NCBI GenBank assembly: GCA_903848645.1
Contig: CAINGU010000043.1
Span: 29,890-93,889, forward strand
Direction of reading: 5' to 3'
Length of the DNA stretch: 64,000 nt
From: an uncultured cyanobacterium
GTDB taxonomy: Bacteria > Cyanobacteriota > Cyanobacteriia > Cyanobacteriales > Nostocaceae
In this document: piece after piece, positions 34,220-43,056 of the stretch
How positions within the stretch are numbered: position 1 is the first letter of the stretch
How the letters are laid out: each line of letters opens with the position of its first letter
Program-made: the position numbers and the translations under genes
The notes under the pieces: generated by a model
Database searches by the model: none
Seen by the model: only the letters and a program-made list of their open reading frames with translations
Told to the model about the DNA's origin: nothing

Positions 34220-34897
34220 ATGACTCAATCGCAAGATCCCATCCGTCAAACAATTAAACAGTTAGCTAATCAAGCCATAGCACAATCAAATCCATCATCC
34301 TGGTTTGAAGTTGTATATGCTGAATCAAAAGGGGATGCAAATCAAGTTCCTTGGGCAAAATTAACCCCCCATCCATATTTGGAAGATTGGTTAAAAACTC
34401 ATTCTCAAACTAATCATCAAAAGTCAGCCCTAATTATTGGTTGTGGTTTAGGAGATGACGCGGAAGCCATTGCCAAGCAAGGATTTCAGACAACAGCCTT
34501 TGATATTTCCTCCACCGCTGTAGCTTGGTGTCAGCAAAGATTTCCTGATTCTACTGTCACCTATACAGTTGCCGATTTATTAGCAATTCCTACTCAATGG
34601 CAACACAGTTTCGACTTGGTTTTTGAATGTCGCAATATTCAAGCCTTACCCTTGAGTATCCGTGCCACAGTTATAGAATCAGTTACCTCTCTGGTTGCTA
34701 TTGGCGGTACTTTATTAATTATTACAGGTTTGCGAGAAACGGAAGCAGAACCAGATGGTCCCCCTTGGTTCTTGTCTGAGTCTGAACTGAACCAGATAGA
34801 AAAATGGGGATTTATAGAAGTTTCTCGGCTAATTTTTTGGGAATCTGACAAACAGCATCTCAGAATTGAATATTGCCGACAAGCTAAGAAATGTTAA
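34220..34897 (+). CDS. Class I SAM-dependent methyltransferase
   Basis: The product has 225 residues from the ATG at 34220 (MTQSQDP). An upstream ATG at 34175 would begin inside a GGGC/GCCC palindrome and is rejected. Motif I is ALIIGCGLGDDAEAI, then the acidic end of strand 2 (AFDIS), then VADLL (motif II/III), then DLVFECRNIQ (post I). The arrangement resembles thiol or thiopurine methyltransferase-like proteins (TPMT/TMT group, GCGLGDDA). The methyl acceptor is unknown. Cytosolic. Confidence 0.86.
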   Translation: MTQSQDPIRQTIKQLANQAIAQSNPSSWFEVVYAESKGDANQVPWAKLTPHPYLEDWLKTHSQTNHQKSALIIGCGLGDDAEAIAKQGFQTTAFDISSTAVAWCQQRFPDSTVTYTVADLLAIPTQWQHSFDLVFECRNIQALPLSIRATVIESVTSLVAIGGTLLIITGLRETEAEPDGPPWFLSESELNQIEKWGFIEVSRLIFWESDKQHLRIEYCRQAKKC

Positions 34898-35022
34898 CGA
34901 AGCAAAACCCAAGCCTATCTCTCACCCATTTTTAAGCGATAATAGAAACATAAGAAAACGGAGTTGAGAAAAAACTCCTGCTGTTAAATAACTAGTTAGC
35001 TGCTAGTAAGTAGAGGTGGAAT

Positions 35023-35139
35023 ATGACAACCCAAAATTTCCTGATCCCTCATGCTTATACATATCTACTTGTTAAAATCGGTGTCTTGTTTTTAGCTTTG
35101 TTACTGTGGTTTATATTCACAGCCGCCCCTGTTATTTAA
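35023..35139 (+). CDS. 38-residue single-span membrane peptide
   Basis: The frame runs from the ATG at 35023 to TAA at 35137-35139. It starts MTTQNFLIPHAYTYLLVK and then has a hydrophobic helix (IGVLFLALLLWFIFTAAPVI) to the end. GAGGTGGAAT stands before the ATG as a strong ribosome binding site. Single-span peptides of this size in cyanobacteria are often small subunits of photosynthetic or NDH-1 complexes, but it does not match psbX, psbT, psaX, petL or psb30 as I know them. Identity open; coding likelihood rests on the ribosome binding site and topology. Confidence 0.6.
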   Translation: MTTQNFLIPHAYTYLLVKIGVLFLALLLWFIFTAAPVI

Positions 35140-35190
35140 TTGTATTCACCACTTAGAGATGTTGAATAAAACGTCTCTATTTTATAGATT

Positions 35191-36342
35191 CTAGCGGTGA
35201 GAATCTTTTTGGATATTCATAGAACTAGTCAGCCAACCCCGTCGCCAAAAGAAAAATAGCAGAGTTATAGCGATTAACCCCATGACTCCTAAACATAGTG
35301 GGTAGCCCCAATACCAATTTAATTCCGGCATATTGTGGGGTGATTTTTCTGTATTAAAATTCATGCCATATACCCCAGCAATAAAAGTCAAGGGAATAAA
35401 AATAGAAGAAACCACCGTTAGCAATTTCATAATTTCATTCATTTTATTACTAATTGCCGATAAATACACATCCATTAATCCAGCTACTAATTCTCGGTAA
35501 GTTTCCACTATATCCATAACTTGGACTGCATGATCATAGCAGTCCCTTAAATAAATTCTCACATCATCACTAATTAATTCACTACCATCTCGAATTAGAG
35601 AATTAATTGCATCTCTTTGTGGCCAAATTGCCCGGCGAAGTTGCAATAATTCCCGCCGAACTTGATATATTTTTTGCAATGTTTTCTGACTAGGATTAAC
35701 AATTACTTCTTCTTCTAACTCATCAATGCGTTCGCCATAAAGTTCTAAAACTGGGAAAAATCCGTCAATAATTGCATCTAATAAAGAATAAGCTAAATAA
35801 TCACTACCTTGTCTGCGGATAATACCTTTATTTTTATTAATTCTCATTCTCACACCATCAAAACAATCATGTTCCGGTTCTTCTTGTACTGTTAACACAT
35901 AGTATTTGCCTAATACCAAACTTACTTGTTCACTATAAAAACTCCCATTATTGTGATTAGGTACAACCATGTGGGCAATAATCACCAATTGATCTTCATA
36001 ATCCTCAATTTTTGGCCGTTCTACCATGTTAACAATATCTTCTAAAACCAAAGGATGTAAATTAAAAGATTCACCTAAACGGTGTAAAATATCTTTACTA
36101 CCTAAACCTTGGACATCTACCCAAGAAACAGATTCTGTATCCAAATAGTTAATACATTCTTCTGGGTAACTTATTTGTTTATGAATCAGATCAGTTTGAT
36201 TATAGTCCATTAAAAAAATGATGGGTTCTTCAGCATTTTCATCAACAATAATTGTCCCTGGTGGAGTTCCTGCTTGGTGAAAAAAATCCTTATCATGTGA
36301 CTTATTAATAGCTTTGGAAATTCGGCGAATTTTCTTAACCAT
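35191..36342 (-). CDS. corA: CorA-type magnesium/cobalt transporter
   Basis: The product has 383 residues. A long cytosolic alpha/beta domain (about 1-310) is followed by two helices at the C-terminus. The first helix ends in the family signature YGMNF, which forms the selectivity filter of the pentamer. The second helix is followed by a short basic tail. It lets Mg2+ (and Co2+ or Ni2+) into the cell along the membrane potential. Two acidic loops near the pore entry (NTEKSPHNMPELN) are typical. No Mg riboswitch is seen upstream; that spacer holds a MITE-like repeat. Confidence 0.94.
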   Translation of the reverse strand: MVKKIRRISKAINKSHDKDFFHQAGTPPGTIIVDENAEEPIIFLMDYNQTDLIHKQISYPEECINYLDTESVSWVDVQGLGSKDILHRLGESFNLHPLVLEDIVNMVERPKIEDYEDQLVIIAHMVVPNHNNGSFYSEQVSLVLGKYYVLTVQEEPEHDCFDGVRMRINKNKGIIRRQGSDYLAYSLLDAIIDGFFPVLELYGERIDELEEEVIVNPSQKTLQKIYQVRRELLQLRRAIWPQRDAINSLIRDGSELISDDVRIYLRDCYDHAVQVMDIVETYRELVAGLMDVYLSAISNKMNEIMKLLTVVSSIFIPLTFIAGVYGMNFNTEKSPHNMPELNWYWGYPLCLGVMGLIAITLLFFFWRRGWLTSSMNIQKDSHR

Positions 36343-36384
36343 AAATCTTTAATCTATAGATATTGGTAATTAAAACCTTAACGC

Positions 36385-36529
36385 ATAAGTAGCTTGGCAC
36401 AATTAAATATAAAACCTCTCTCCAAACCTCTCTCCTAGCAGGGGAGAGGCTTTGACTCCCCCTTCCCTGGTAGGGAAGGGGGTTGGGGGGTTAGGTTTAT
36501 ATTATATTTTTTAACGCCCACTTACTTAT
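36385..36529. repeat. MITE-like element with two G/C-rich hairpins
   Basis: The core holds two hairpins, CTCTCC/GGGGAG-type (36429-36448) and CCCCCTTCCC/GGGAAGGGGG (36458-36482). The outer arms form an imperfect inverted repeat: ATAAGTAG at 36385 to ATAAAACCT, against AGGTTTATATT to TTACTTAT at 36529. It lies in the divergent spacer upstream of corA. It resembles a widely dispersed cyanobacterial repeat, and only one copy is in this window. Confidence 0.6.
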
Positions 36530-36564
36530 CATATAATACTTCTAGTTTATCTAGATAAAAAAAT

Positions 36565-37032
36565 ATGCTTATGCAGCTAAACCAGCAAACATTTTGGTTA
36601 ATTGCACCGGAAGCAAAACCATCACAACAGATTATAGGTGGTGGTTTTATTTTACCAGATGGACAAGTAGCGATCGCTCGAATTTTACCACATTTCAGTT
36701 ATGCTACTTTTCCATCTCTAGCAGCTTTTCAACAACTGCAAAATCAAAGAGGGAGAAAATTAATATTTGGGGAAAATTCACGACATAGTTATCATCTGCA
36801 AAGTTTTAAACTAGTTAGAGATAAAGATGTGACAGGTATCAGCGGCATTGGTATAGTTGCTATAGGATGTTATTTTCAATTTTTTAATCAAGATTTGAGT
36901 CCAAATCCCGGTAATATTGCTGTTATGCAATGGTTGACAGCACCTAAATCCACAGCCTGGTATAATCAAGGATGGGAACAAATTAAATTAATTCATGGAC
37001 ATAAAGGTAAAACCAAAATTGTTGTAAATTAA
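36565..37032 (+). CDS. Hypothetical protein (155 aa)
   Basis: The product has 155 residues, with no signal peptide or membrane helix and a mostly beta pattern. Noticeable pieces are IIGGGFILPDGQVAIARILPH and ISGIGIVAIGCYFQFF. I do not recognise the family. It has two possible starts (ATG at 36565 and 36571). It lies 38 bp upstream of the SDR gene in the same direction, so it may share its transcript. Confidence 0.65.
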   Translation: MLMQLNQQTFWLIAPEAKPSQQIIGGGFILPDGQVAIARILPHFSYATFPSLAAFQQLQNQRGRKLIFGENSRHSYHLQSFKLVRDKDVTGISGIGIVAIGCYFQFFNQDLSPNPGNIAVMQWLTAPKSTAWYNQGWEQIKLIHGHKGKTKIVVN

Positions 37033-37070
37033 ATATATCCTATTCAAAAAAATCCCAAAATTTTCCATTT

Positions 37071-37877
37071 ATGAATACTAGTGAAAATCTGATCTTAGTT
37101 GTTGGTTCTACTGGTGGAGTCGGACAAATTGTAGTTAGTAAACTATTAGAAAAAGGCTTACCCGTGCGTATCCTTACCAGGAATGCCGAAAAAGCCACAA
37201 AAATGTTTAACGACAAAGTAGAAATTGCGGTTGGTGATATTTGTCAACCCAGCACATTGACAGCAGTAATGGCAAATATTACCGCTATCATTTGTTGTAC
37301 AGGAACTACCGCTTTTCCTTCTGCAAGATGGGAATTTAATCAAACTCCTAATATCTTTGAATTAGGAATTGCTACATTTAATCCCGAATTTTTAGAAGAT
37401 AAAGCCAAAAGTACCCCTACTAAAGTTGATACTCAAGGTGTAATTAATCTGATTTCATCTGCACCAAAAAACTTAACCCGCTTTGTGTTTGTTTCTTCCT
37501 GCGGAATTCTGCGGAAACATCAATTTCCTTTTAAACTTCTTAATCTTTTTGGTGTACTTGACGCTAAAGAAAAAGGAGAACAAGCTATTATTAATTCTGG
37601 CATACCTTATACTATCATTCGTCCCGGACGTTTAACTGATGGCCCTTATACATCCTATGATCTTAATACCCTACTCAAAGCCACAACTGAAGGTAAATTA
37701 AACGTTGTTTTCGGAACAGGGGACACAATTACAGGTGATACTAGTCGGATTGATGTAGCCGCAGCTTGTGTAGAAAGTTTATTTTATCAAAGTTCTGTTA
37801 ACAAAGTATTTGAAATAGTCAATCAAGGAGATAGACCGAATATAATTGATTGGTACAATCTTTTTTCACAATTATAA
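37071..37877 (+). CDS. Atypical SDR / NAD(P)-binding protein
   Basis: The product has 268 residues with the dinucleotide motif LVVGSTGGVGQ at 9-19, followed by ILTRNAEKA for NADP-type binding. The NmrA/HSCARG-like lineage is suggested by VVSKLLEKGLPVRIL, VFVSSCGIL and IRPGRLTDGPY. It lacks the YxxxK pair of classical SDRs, so it could be a reductase of the isoflavone-reductase type or a redox sensor. It overlaps or abuts the next gene, whose likely start is 5 bp after this stop, indicating an operon. Confidence 0.82.
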   Translation: MNTSENLILVVGSTGGVGQIVVSKLLEKGLPVRILTRNAEKATKMFNDKVEIAVGDICQPSTLTAVMANITAIICCTGTTAFPSARWEFNQTPNIFELGIATFNPEFLEDKAKSTPTKVDTQGVINLISSAPKNLTRFVFVSSCGILRKHQFPFKLLNLFGVLDAKEKGEQAIINSGIPYTIIRPGRLTDGPYTSYDLNTLLKATTEGKLNVVFGTGDTITGDTSRIDVAAACVESLFYQSSVNKVFEIVNQGDRPNIIDWYNLFSQL

Positions 37878-37882
37878 AAAAT

Positions 37883-39154
37883 ATGAACTTTACTAATTTA
37901 CAAATTCCCATTGCTTTAATACTTTCCAGTTTCATGTTTTCACAACCAGGTTATAGCCAAAATCCTGACTCAAAAACATCTAAACTATCTGAAGAAGTTA
38001 CAAAACTGCGAACACAAGGACAAACCGGATTAGAAACATTTCTCAAATCCTACATTAATAACTTAACATCTCCACCTGAAGCACAAATTAAAACAGCCTT
38101 AGACCAATTGTGTCAACAACGAGATTGTTATGCTTCCAAATTATATTGGTATACAGATTTAGAACAAGCTAAAACCGCTGCTAAAATCAGTGGTAAACCA
38201 ATACTTTCCTTACGATTATTAGGGAGATTAGACACAGACCTAAGTTGTGCCAATAGCCGATTTTTTAGAGTAGCATTATATCCAAATGCCGAAATTTCCC
38301 AAGAATTAAGAGACAACTTTATTTTACATTGGCAAACAGTCCGTCCCGTTCCCAAAATAACCATTGATTTTGGTGACGGACGCAAATTAGAAAGAACAAT
38401 CACAGGTAATAGTATTCATTACATTTTAGATAGTTCTGGTCGTCCCATTGATGCCATTCCTGGACTTTATGGACCAAAAGCCTTTCTTAAACAACTCCAA
38501 CAAGGGGAAGTAATAGCCAAAATTTTGAATAATCAAAATGGTAAAAAATACAATTTATTATTACAACAATACCATTTACGCCGTCTTGATGACATTGAAA
38601 ACCAATGGAGAACAGATTTATCTAAATTGGGTATTCAATCACCACCCCGTTTAGTAGCAAGTCCCAATAATTTAACCTCACCTCCTAGTGCTAGATTAGC
38701 AAGTTCTTTAGCAGTTTCCAAAGCAGTAGTCGAAAGACCAATTCTTAATTCTATGCAAACAGAAACATCAGCAACTTCTTCAGAAATTCTTGATCAAGCA
38801 ACTTGGAATAAATTAGCCAGACTATATCAAAATGATGCCAAACTTGATAACAATAGCATAACTTTAATTCAGGATAAAAAATTACCAAATACAACAGATA
38901 AAAATAATTTATCCAAAGTAATTCGTAATTTTGAAACCGTCATGGCATTAGATACAGTTAGAAACGAATATATGCTACACAGACAAATTCATCAATGGTT
39001 TTTAACAGAAAATCAAACATCAAATGTCAATCAATTGAATGAAAAAGTTTATGCTGAATTGTTTTTAACTCCCAGTTCTGATCCTTGGTTGGGTTTAGTT
39101 AATAATGATACCTATACTGCCATTGATAACGGTGGAATTGTTGATAAAAACTAG
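37883..39154 (+). CDS. Secreted protein with thioredoxin-like region
   Basis: The product has 423 residues from the ATG at 37883 (MNFTNLQIPIALILSSFMFS), which gives a clean signal peptide cut near GYS-Q. A longer frame from 37850 overlaps the SDR gene and would spoil the signal. The middle part (about 85-215) reads like a thioredoxin-fold domain (YWYTDLEQAKTAAKISGKPILSLRLL). At the usual CxxC position it has SCANS with a single Cys, so it is not a typical disulfide reductase. The C-terminal half is unknown. Translation is probably coupled to the SDR gene. Confidence 0.7.
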   Translation: MNFTNLQIPIALILSSFMFSQPGYSQNPDSKTSKLSEEVTKLRTQGQTGLETFLKSYINNLTSPPEAQIKTALDQLCQQRDCYASKLYWYTDLEQAKTAAKISGKPILSLRLLGRLDTDLSCANSRFFRVALYPNAEISQELRDNFILHWQTVRPVPKITIDFGDGRKLERTITGNSIHYILDSSGRPIDAIPGLYGPKAFLKQLQQGEVIAKILNNQNGKKYNLLLQQYHLRRLDDIENQWRTDLSKLGIQSPPRLVASPNNLTSPPSARLASSLAVSKAVVERPILNSMQTETSATSSEILDQATWNKLARLYQNDAKLDNNSITLIQDKKLPNTTDKNNLSKVIRNFETVMALDTVRNEYMLHRQIHQWFLTENQTSNVNQLNEKVYAELFLTPSSDPWLGLVNNDTYTAIDNGGIVDKN

Positions 39155-39156
39155 GA

Positions 39157-39270
39157 TTGGGCGACTAGAAGTCGCTACTACACAAGCAAAGTCCACCTTC
39201 GTGGACTAAAAACAATTTAACCCACGCAGGTGGGTTTTGTCTTTGTAGCCGCGACTTACAGTCGCCCAGC
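39157..39270. repeat. Family 1 repeat core, copy C
   Basis: GGGCGACT at the left and AGTCGCCC at the right form an inverted repeat. Between them are ACTACACAAGCAAAGTCCAC, a GTGGACT arm, and a CCCACGCAGGTGGGTTTTG block as in copies A, B and D. The outer 16-bp ends of copies A and B are missing. It fills the gap between two convergent genes (stop codons at 39154 and 39281). Confidence 0.75.
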
Positions 39271-39280
39271 GCGTCATAAA

Positions 39281-39736
39281 TTAGACAAACTTCAAAGAAT
39301 CTAATCTTCCTAAAACAGTCATATCTTCAGCATCTAATTCTACTGGAATACCACTGCGAATTAGTTCCGAAAAATCCTCATTAGGAATCATAATTGTTAA
39401 AGTGTAAAGACGAGAATCTCCAATATTTCTAATCAAATGAGTACCTGTTGGTGGAACTAATAAACTATCTCCAGCTTTGATACCAACTGTTTTACCATCA
39501 CAAATAACAATTCCTTCTCCTTTGAGAATAAAAAACATTTCTACAGCCCATTCATGACGATTTGGTGGTGTTTGTCCACCGACATCAAATATTTCCACAC
39601 AACAAGTTAAAGAAGTATTAGCACTGACGGAATCAAAGATAATTGCTAATCGGTTAGAGTCATGGGGACTAATCCGATATGCTTGATAATCTTTGGGAGA
39701 TTTAATAACTGGAATTACACAACTAGTAGTGTACAT
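39281..39736 (-). CDS. Cupin-domain protein
   Basis: The product has 151 residues. Cupin motif 1 is visible as PPNRHEWAVEMFFILKGEG, with a His and a Glu but only one clear His in place of the usual two. Motif 2 is GDSLLVPPTGTHLIRN, with its His. It probably binds a metal. The N-terminal segment and the long tail (from ELIRSGIPVELDAED) are not characteristic. The gene lies 104 bp downstream of an isochorismatase-like hydrolase on the same strand, with a heptamer repeat between them. Substrate unknown. Confidence 0.85.
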   Translation of the reverse strand: MYTTSCVIPVIKSPKDYQAYRISPHDSNRLAIIFDSVSANTSLTCCVEIFDVGGQTPPNRHEWAVEMFFILKGEGIVICDGKTVGIKAGDSLLVPPTGTHLIRNIGDSRLYTLTIMIPNEDFSELIRSGIPVELDAEDMTVLGRLDSLKFV

Positions 39737-39778
39737 ATTAGTGATTGGTAATTGGTAATTGGTGATTGGTGATTGGTA
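39736..39778. repeat. Tandem TTAGTGATTGG / TAATTGG tract
   Basis: Units of GGTAATT and GGTGATT repeat in 7-bp steps right at the start codon of the cupin gene. A CCTGACTCCTGACTCCTGA tract (39818-39836) follows. Both are STRR-type repeats. Confidence 0.75.
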
Positions 39779-39840
39779 TTCGAGACTATTCTTACTCCCT
39801 TCTAATTCTTCCTCCTGACTCCTGACTCCTGAATTCTGCC

Positions 39841-40620
39841 CTAATTATTAATTGCCGTTAAAATCGCTGATGAATCTGTTACAAACCCGAAACATTGTTG
39901 CACATTATATAAAGTTGCTAACCAACAATATTCCGGTGAAGTTGTCGCCGTACAATCTTTGACTAAAATACAGTCATATCCTAAAAAATTGGCATCACAC
40001 AAAGTTGATAAAACACACTGATCCGCATTGACACCAGCAAAGAATATTGTAGTTAAACCCAAATTCCGTAAAATACTATCTAAAGGTGTATCCCAAAATC
40101 CACTCATGCGATATTTATCAATTTGGATGTCTTCTGGTAGCTGTTCTAGTTCTTCCACCACCGCAGCCGCCCAACTTCCTTTCATCAGTACCTTAGAACC
40201 GTTACTAGGCAAGGGATCACCTAATCCCACACCTTCCCCTGTGGGGTTGTATACGTGCAGCAACCCAGCGCTGATATTCAGTAAATCAGGGCGATTTGCC
40301 CAATTTAACCAAATTACAGGGACACCCACAGCCCGAAGTTGTGGTAATAATTGTTGCAGAGGTGCAATCGGTTGACGGGCAGGGGTAACATCTACACCAA
40401 TGTGCGCTAACCAACCGTCAGGATGACAAAAATCATTTTGCATATCAATGACGATGATAGCAGCTTTAGATAAGTCGCAACGCAGGGTTTTAGTTTCTGT
40501 TGCTAAAATAACTGGTTTTGGAGTCTTTTCAGGACGGGTAATATCTGCAAATGTCTCATTGACTTGCCAATTATTGGGTATAACTCCTAATTTCCGAACA
40601 GGTAGATTCATAAATTTCAA
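39841..40620 (-). CDS. Isochorismatase-family cysteine hydrolase
   Basis: The product has 259 residues. The catalytic triad of the family is present: Asp in VIDMQNDFCHP, Lys in IDKYRMSGF and Cys in NADQCVLST. The cis-peptide region (VNADQ) is kept. Family members are nicotinamidases, N-carbamoylsarcosine, biuret or ureidoacrylate amidohydrolases. The sequence resembles the last group (peroxyureidoacrylate/biuret-like: CHPDGWLAHIG) more than nicotinamidases, but the substrate is not fixed. A first 40 residues with a proline-rich stretch precede the domain. Confidence 0.88.
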   Translation of the reverse strand: MKFMNLPVRKLGVIPNNWQVNETFADITRPEKTPKPVILATETKTLRCDLSKAAIIVIDMQNDFCHPDGWLAHIGVDVTPARQPIAPLQQLLPQLRAVGVPVIWLNWANRPDLLNISAGLLHVYNPTGEGVGLGDPLPSNGSKVLMKGSWAAAVVEELEQLPEDIQIDKYRMSGFWDTPLDSILRNLGLTTIFFAGVNADQCVLSTLCDANFLGYDCILVKDCTATTSPEYCWLATLYNVQQCFGFVTDSSAILTAINN

Positions 40621-40687
40621 TTCTCAACATCGTTGTTTAATTTGTAGCTTGAATCTCCACAAAAAACTGTGGTTGTTCATAATATTC

Positions 40688-41209
40688 TCATGTCACTGAT
40701 AAATTCTGCTTTTGTGCCAGTTCCGATAAAGTGATATCTTCGTAATGTTCAAAAGGTTGATGAATCCAAGGATTATTGGCAAGATAATCAACGTGGTAAT
40801 CAGGAACTATGACTGAACAAGCTTTATACCAAATTACAGCAGTGCGAATTTCCTGAATGGGGGATTTTCCATAAGAGTGTAACCAAGGAACTGTTTGTTG
40901 AATAGTGACCCCAGAATCTACCAAATCATCTACTAGCAGAATCCGCGAACCTAAATTTTCGCTAGTCATGGTTAAGTGACGAGAAACAATTAAATTATTT
41001 CTGTTTTGCTTACCCGTGCCACTGTAAGATGAAGTAGATAAAATTGCTAAAGGTTGATTATAAATGCGGGAAAGAATGTCTCCTACTCGCAGTCCTCCCC
41101 TAGCTAAACAGACAATTTGGTTAAATTCCCAGCCTGATTGATAAATATTTACAGCCAATTGTTCAATTTTGTGGTGATAATCTGACCAAGAAATGTAAAG
41201 GTCTGCCAT
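40688..41209 (-). CDS. Phosphoribosyltransferase-family protein
   Basis: The product has 173 residues. The PRPP-binding loop is ILLVDDLVDSGVTI, and the early CLARGGLRVGDILS segment and the C-terminal IHQPFEHYEDIT match purine (xanthine/guanine) phosphoribosyltransferases. It would make nucleotides from a base and PRPP in the cytosol. Some family members with this layout act on other bases, so the specificity is open. Single gene, with the isochorismatase gene 67 bp downstream on the same strand. Confidence 0.87.
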   Translation of the reverse strand: MADLYISWSDYHHKIEQLAVNIYQSGWEFNQIVCLARGGLRVGDILSRIYNQPLAILSTSSYSGTGKQNRNNLIVSRHLTMTSENLGSRILLVDDLVDSGVTIQQTVPWLHSYGKSPIQEIRTAVIWYKACSVIVPDYHVDYLANNPWIHQPFEHYEDITLSELAQKQNLSVT

Positions 41210-41280
41210 AAGACTAAAATAAGTGTGCTAATAATTGTTAATTATCAATCGTCAATTGTCAATTAATATGAGCGTGATTT

Positions 41281-42732
41281 ATGGTCAAAGATAATTTTAA
41301 TAATAACGATTTTCACAAATCTCTGACAAGTGAAAAATTAGATTTTAAAACTAAACTGGCTTATGGGGCTGGAGATTTAGGTCCTGCTATTACTGGTAAT
41401 ATTGCTATATTTTACCTGATGGTTTTCTTTACTAATGTGGCAGGAATTCCGGCGGGTTTGGCAGGTAGTATTTTGATGATTGGCAAAATTTGGGACGGTA
41501 TCAACGATCCTATGGTGGGAATGTTAACCGATAAAACCCAATCCCGTCACTGGGGTCGTCGTCTGCCTTGGCTTTTATATGGGGCAATTCCCTTTGGTTT
41601 CTTCTTTTTCTTGCAGTGGATTGTCCCCCAATTTACTGCGGATCAAAGTAGTAATATGTGGTGTTTATTTTGGTATTATGTAGTAATTGGAATTGTATCT
41701 CAGGCATTTTTTACTGTTGTTAATTTGCCTTATACAGCCATGACTCCAGAATTAACTCAGGATTACGATGAACGCACTAGCTTGAATAGTTTTCGGTTTA
41801 CGTTTTCTATTGGTGGTAGTATTTTATCATTGATTTTATCAAAAATTATTTTTTCACAAATTGCTGATCGTCAACAACAGTATTTAGTTTTAGCCGCAGT
41901 TTGTACCGTTATTTCGGTTTTATCTTTGTATTGGTGCGTTTATGGGGTGCGCGATCGCATTTTGGCTTTTGAAGCTAAACGGATTTCTTTGCCACAAGAA
42001 GCGGAAATTTCCTTTCTAGAACAACTAAAAATTGTCTTTAGTAATAAACCTTTTCTGTTTGTAATTGCTATCTATCTTTTTTCTTGGTTAGGTGTACAAA
42101 TCACAGCCAGTATTATTCCCTATTTTGTCGTTAACTGTATGCGTCTGCAAGAGGGAGATGTCCCCACAGTCATGATTGCAGTTCAGGGAACAGCTTTATT
42201 TATGCTATTTATTTGGAGTTATTTAAGTAAAAAAATTGGCAAAAAACTCGTTTATTTTCTAGGCATGAGTTCCTGGATTATTGCCGCTGCTGGCTTATTT
42301 TTCTTACAGCCTAATCAAATTGGTTTAATGTATGTTATGGCTGTAATGGCAGGTGTGGGAGTTTCCACAGCTTATCTAATTCCTTGGTCAATGATACCTG
42401 ATGTGATTGAATTAGATGAATTGCAAACTGGACAACGCCGCGAAGGTATTTTCTATGGTTTCATGGTGTTGTTGCAAAAATTTGGTTTAGCTTTTGGGCT
42501 ATTTTTGGTCGGTAATACTTTACAAGCTTATGGTTTTAAAGAAGCTGTTGCTGGACAAAATTCTCTACCCATACAACCTGAATCAGCACTTTTAGCTATT
42601 CGCATCGCTGTCGGACCTATACCCACAGTTTGTTTAATTATAGGTTTAGTTTTAGTTTATTTCTATCCTATTACCCGCGAAATGCACGCGGAAATTATGT
42701 TAAAACTTCAAGAAAAACGGCAAAATACATAA
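41281..42732 (+). CDS. GPH-family sugar:cation symporter (MFS)
   Basis: The product has 483 residues with twelve hydrophobic helices. The start is KLAYGAGDLGPAI, the N-terminal signature of glycoside-pentoside-hexuronide (GPH) symporters such as MelB. The motif IWDGINDPMVGMLTDKTQSRHWGRRLPW, typical of this family, follows at helix 2-3. Such proteins carry sugars or related compounds with Na+ or H+. The substrate in cyanobacteria is not known. The start at 41281 is the first Met in a charged tail (MVKDNFNNNDFHK). Confidence 0.9.
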   Translation: MVKDNFNNNDFHKSLTSEKLDFKTKLAYGAGDLGPAITGNIAIFYLMVFFTNVAGIPAGLAGSILMIGKIWDGINDPMVGMLTDKTQSRHWGRRLPWLLYGAIPFGFFFFLQWIVPQFTADQSSNMWCLFWYYVVIGIVSQAFFTVVNLPYTAMTPELTQDYDERTSLNSFRFTFSIGGSILSLILSKIIFSQIADRQQQYLVLAAVCTVISVLSLYWCVYGVRDRILAFEAKRISLPQEAEISFLEQLKIVFSNKPFLFVIAIYLFSWLGVQITASIIPYFVVNCMRLQEGDVPTVMIAVQGTALFMLFIWSYLSKKIGKKLVYFLGMSSWIIAAAGLFFLQPNQIGLMYVMAVMAGVGVSTAYLIPWSMIPDVIELDELQTGQRREGIFYGFMVLLQKFGLAFGLFLVGNTLQAYGFKEAVAGQNSLPIQPESALLAIRIAVGPIPTVCLIIGLVLVYFYPITREMHAEIMLKLQEKRQNT

Positions 42733-42751
42733 AGATTCAAAATCACAAATA

Positions 42752-42910
42752 TTACAAAGCATTAGATAGTTCTAAGTATTGAGATAATTGTTCTAATATC
42801 CAGACTAAATCTTCTAAGGTGTAGGTATCTTGAGGTTCTGAGGTAGCATAGAATTCACCAGTATAAACTTCTACTGGTTTTTGGAGAGGACTAATATCAA
42901 TGAGTTGCAT
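42752..42910 (-). CDS. Small acidic protein (52 aa), possibly CRP-regulated
   Basis: The frame runs from the ATG at 42908-42910 to TAA at 42752-42754. The product starts MQLIDISPLQKPVEVYTGEF and ends in an amphipathic helix (LEDLVWILEQLSQYLELSNAL). It is acidic and has no membrane segment or motif I recognise. The sequence has normal codon use. It is convergent with the GPH symporter (stop at 42732) and has a perfect CRP-type site 147 bp upstream of its start. Coding is likely but unproven. Confidence 0.55.
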   Translation of the reverse strand: MQLIDISPLQKPVEVYTGEFYATSEPQDTYTLEDLVWILEQLSQYLELSNAL

Positions 42911-43056
42911 TTGTTTATTCCCTGATACTTGACATCATCAATATTCACTGAATTTGAGACATGAAGTAGTGATAAACAACATTTAAATTTGTGATGTTTT
43001 TCTCGTAAAGATTTGATGAAGATCAGTTATCTTTGTGATCTGAGTTAGCTATTTTG

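Noticed and set aside
36411..36511. Mg2+ riboswitch (M-box type) before corA
   Set aside because: The hairpins belong to a dispersed repeat with inverted arms, and no conserved M-box sequence is seen. The element is on the leader side but looks mobile.
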